A stretch of DNA of 7,925 bases from Clostridiales bacterium (GTDB taxonomy: Bacteria > Bacillota > Clostridia > Christensenellales > UBA3700): positions 1 through 7,925 of the forward strand of contig JAAVHQ010000025.1 in NCBI GenBank assembly GCA_014799645.1, in the 5' to 3' direction. Under the pieces are notes generated by a model, which saw nothing but the letters and a program-made list of their open reading frames with translations, ran no database searches and had not been told where the DNA came from. The translations under genes and the position numbers were made by a program. Of the stretch, positions 6,269 through 7,925 are shown one piece after another; positions within the stretch are counted from its first letter, which is position 1, and each line of letters opens with the position of its first letter.

Positions 6269-6925
6269 TTAAAACGCTTCGTCCTTAAATACAATGACTT
6301 TCGTCGAATCTCCTTCAAAATACGCTCTGTCGACTTCCAACGTCGTGCCGTCGATTTTGACGATTTGCTCCTCCTCGAACAAGTCCAAAAATTCATCGAC
6401 TTTGTCTATATCGATTTCGCTCTTTGAAGTCTTGAAGTGCATTGGGATGACGATATCGGGCATAATGATGTCTACGTACTCTTTGGCTTGATTTGCGTCG
6501 ATTGTATAGTTACCGCCGACGGGTATCATAAGCACGTTGACCGAGCCTATGCCCTCTGCAAGTCTTACGGTACATTCCTCACCGATGTCGCCCATGTGAC
6601 ACAAGTCCACTCCGTCCATACGGTATTTGAAAATGCAGTTGTCGCCGCGCTTTTTGCCCGACTTCTCGTCGTGGAAAGAGTGCATTGCTGAAATATCAAC
6701 GCCTTTTTCTTCCCAAAATCCGCACTCGCTGATTACGAGCGGAGAACCGGAAACTTTGACCACCGCATTATGGTCTTTGTGTTGGTGCGAGCACGTCACG
6801 ACGTCAGCCTTGACGTTTGTCATCTCGAAGCCTACGATTGATTTGTCAAAGGGGTCGGCTACAATCGTAGTTCCGGTCGACTCCGTCAACTTGAAACACG
6901 AATGCCCCAGCCATTCAATTTTCAT
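6269..6925 (-). CDS. Metallo-beta-lactamase-fold metal-dependent hydrolase (UlaG-like)
   Basis: The product has 218 residues, the usual size for single-domain UlaG/UPF0173-like hydrolases of the metallo-beta-lactamase superfamily. It starts with WLGHSCFKL. ADPF (23-26) comes next, then the metal-binding SHQHKDHN with H47, H49, D51 and H52. H82 and H85-D86 are further polar candidates. CHMGDIG (H110, D113), PVGGNYTID (135-143) and PMHFKT with H163 supply the remaining expected ligands, so the metal site looks complete. No signal peptide is seen, so it is cytoplasmic. The substrate cannot be read from the sequence; relatives cleave phosphoester, lactone or other bonds. The ATG follows the prs stop after one base, with GAGGAG inside the last codons of prs, so translation is probably coupled. 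A link to phosphoribosyl or nucleotide metabolism is inference from this coupling only. Confidence 0.9.
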   Translation of the reverse strand: MKIEWLGHSCFKLTESTGTTIVADPFDKSIVGFEMTNVKADVVTCSHQHKDHNAVVKVSGSPLVISECGFWEEKGVDISAMHSFHDEKSGKKRGDNCIFKYRMDGVDLCHMGDIGEECTVRLAEGIGSVNVLMIPVGGNYTIDANQAKEYVDIIMPDIVIPMHFKTSKSEIDIDKVDEFLDLFEEEQIVKIDGTTLEVDRAYFEGDSTKVIVFKDEAF

Positions 6926-6926
6926 T

Positions 6927-7925
6927 TTACTCCTCGCTTATGTTCATTGCCAGTTGTTGAGGTTTGCCGGCATTAAATTTTTCGATAAGTTCGTGTATTT
7001 TATCATGTGGGTCAAGTAATTGACTTACTGATTTCTTTTGGTCGATTGCGGCGATAATGTAAGCCACAAACTTGGACATATCCGCCTGAACGAACCAATT
7101 CTTTTGCAAAAGTTCCTCAGTCGCGTAAGTCAAGTTGGTGGAAAGCACCGCGTCGAAAAGACCTGCGTCGTACGCCTTTTGGAATTTCTCAGGTCCTTCG
7201 GTAAAGAGTGCGTAAGTCGCCGAAAGGAATATTCTTCCGCAACCTGCCTCTTTGAGTTCCGTACACAATTTAAGCATACTGTCGCCCGTCGCGATAATGT
7301 CGTCGGCTACGAAAATATCCTTGTCCTTTACGTCGTTGCCGATATACTCGTGAGCGACAATCGGGTTTCTTCCGTTGACTACGTTTGCGTAATCTCTACG
7401 CTTATAGAACATACCCAAATCAGTGCCGAGTACGGACGCGTAGTAAATATTTCTGCTCATAGCGCCTTCGTCAGGACTTACAATCATAAAGTTGTCTTTC
7501 TTCATATTGATTTCGGGGAAAGACTTGAGCAACGCTTTGAGTATCTGATAGGTCGGCATAAAGTTGTCGAAGCCCATGATAGGAACGGAGTTCTGAACGC
7601 GCGGGTCGTGAGCGTCAAAAGTGATGATGTCGTTTACGCCCATAAATTCGAGTTCTCTCAACATTTGAGCGCAATCGAGCGATTCTCTCGCCACTCTTCT
7701 GTGCTGTCTTCCGCCGTAGAGCAAAGGCATAACGACGGTGATTTTGTTCGCCATACCGGTGCAAGCGCCGATAATTCTTTTGAGGTCGGAATAGTGGTCG
7801 TCAGGCGACATACGGTTGGGCGTGCCAAACATATTGTACTCAATCGAGTAATTGCCGACGTCGCAAATGATATACAAATCCTTGCCTCTTATGCTGTCTT
7901 TGATAAGTCCCTTGCCGTCGCCCGT
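6927..7925 (-). CDS. prs: Ribose-phosphate pyrophosphokinase, long clostridial type (5' end outside window)
   Basis: The enzyme makes PRPP from ribose 5-phosphate and ATP for purine, pyrimidine, NAD, histidine and tryptophan synthesis. The visible 332 residues are open to the right edge. The frame begins TGDGKGLIKDSIRGKDL, so the TTG at 7875-7877 is an internal leucine and not a start. In visible numbering, YGGRQHRR is at 70-77, TFDAHDPRVQN at 102-112, SPDEGAM at 150-156, the catalytic-loop FYKRRDY at 173-179, and the PRPP-binding loop VADDIIATGDS at 206-216. Classical Prs is about 315 residues with a DDIIDTAGT-type loop. The longer, divergent ~390-residue clostridial relatives share the blocks seen here, so I expect about 55-60 residues to be missing. 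The gene ends in SEE-stop, one base before the hydrolase ATG. Confidence 0.95.
   Translation of the reverse strand, partial: TGDGKGLIKDSIRGKDLYIICDVGNYSIEYNMFGTPNRMSPDDHYSDLKRIIGACTGMANKITVVMPLLYGGRQHRRVARESLDCAQMLRELEFMGVNDIITFDAHDPRVQNSVPIMGFDNFMPTYQILKALLKSFPEINMKKDNFMIVSPDEGAMSRNIYYASVLGTDLGMFYKRRDYANVVNGRNPIVAHEYIGNDVKDKDIFVADDIIATGDSMLKLCTELKEAGCGRIFLSATYALFTEGPEKFQKAYDAGLFDAVLSTNLTYATEELLQKNWFVQADMSKFVAYIIAAIDQKKSVSQLLDPHDKIHELIEKFNAGKPQQLAMNISEE
6930..6935 (-). promoter_or_regulatory. Ribosome binding site of the hydrolase inside the 3' end of prs
   Basis: GAGGAG on the minus strand encodes the two terminal glutamates of Prs and lies 4 bases before the hydrolase ATG, supporting both that start and translational coupling. 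Confidence 0.85.

Noticed and set aside
7658..7843. 61-codon minus-strand open frame overlapping prs
   Set aside because: It is out of frame inside conserved prs sequence, with no recognisable product or ribosome site.
7875..7877. TTG as a start codon for PRPP synthetase
   Set aside because: The frame stays open to the window edge and upstream codons encode conserved Prs residues (GDGKGLIKDSIRGKD), so the TTG is an internal leucine.

Overview
The window reads as a piece of a bacterial chromosome, most likely from a Clostridia-type Bacillota. The support is the long clostridial form of PRPP synthetase, a DUF6273-like secreted protein, Gram-positive style Shine-Dalgarno sites (GAGGAG, GGGAG), AT-rich intergenic DNA, and a Rho factor with an Asn-rich linker. 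An uncultivated gut lineage such as Christensenellales would fit, but that is inference. No tRNA, rRNA, CRISPR, transposase or phage gene was seen.

All four genes are on the minus strand, so transcription runs from high to low coordinates. At the right edge is prs (5' end outside the window), followed after one base by a small metallo-beta-lactamase-fold hydrolase. Their spacing implies one transcript with coupled translation. A 161-bp gap follows, holding a perfect 10-bp hairpin without a U-tract and a good sigma-A promoter. Next come rho (620 codons) and a strong intrinsic terminator. A 304-bp intergenic region then leads to a very large secreted protein gene that fills positions 1-3940 and runs off the left edge, with 1313 codons open and no stop.

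The right half is housekeeping: nucleotide precursor synthesis, a metal-dependent hydrolase of unknown substrate, and transcription termination. The left half is accessory: a signal peptide, a DUF6273-like domain and a long array of Ig-like beta modules typical of cell-surface or secreted proteins.

The most unusual DNA is the regulatory region before the surface protein. It has a perfect 28-bp palindrome centred on GTATAC and a second, half-degenerate copy 115 bp away, with a candidate -10 box between them. The layout resembles two operators placed for DNA looping. The Rho protein is the second point of interest, with duplicated N-terminal helical modules and an Asn-rich, possibly prion-like linker.
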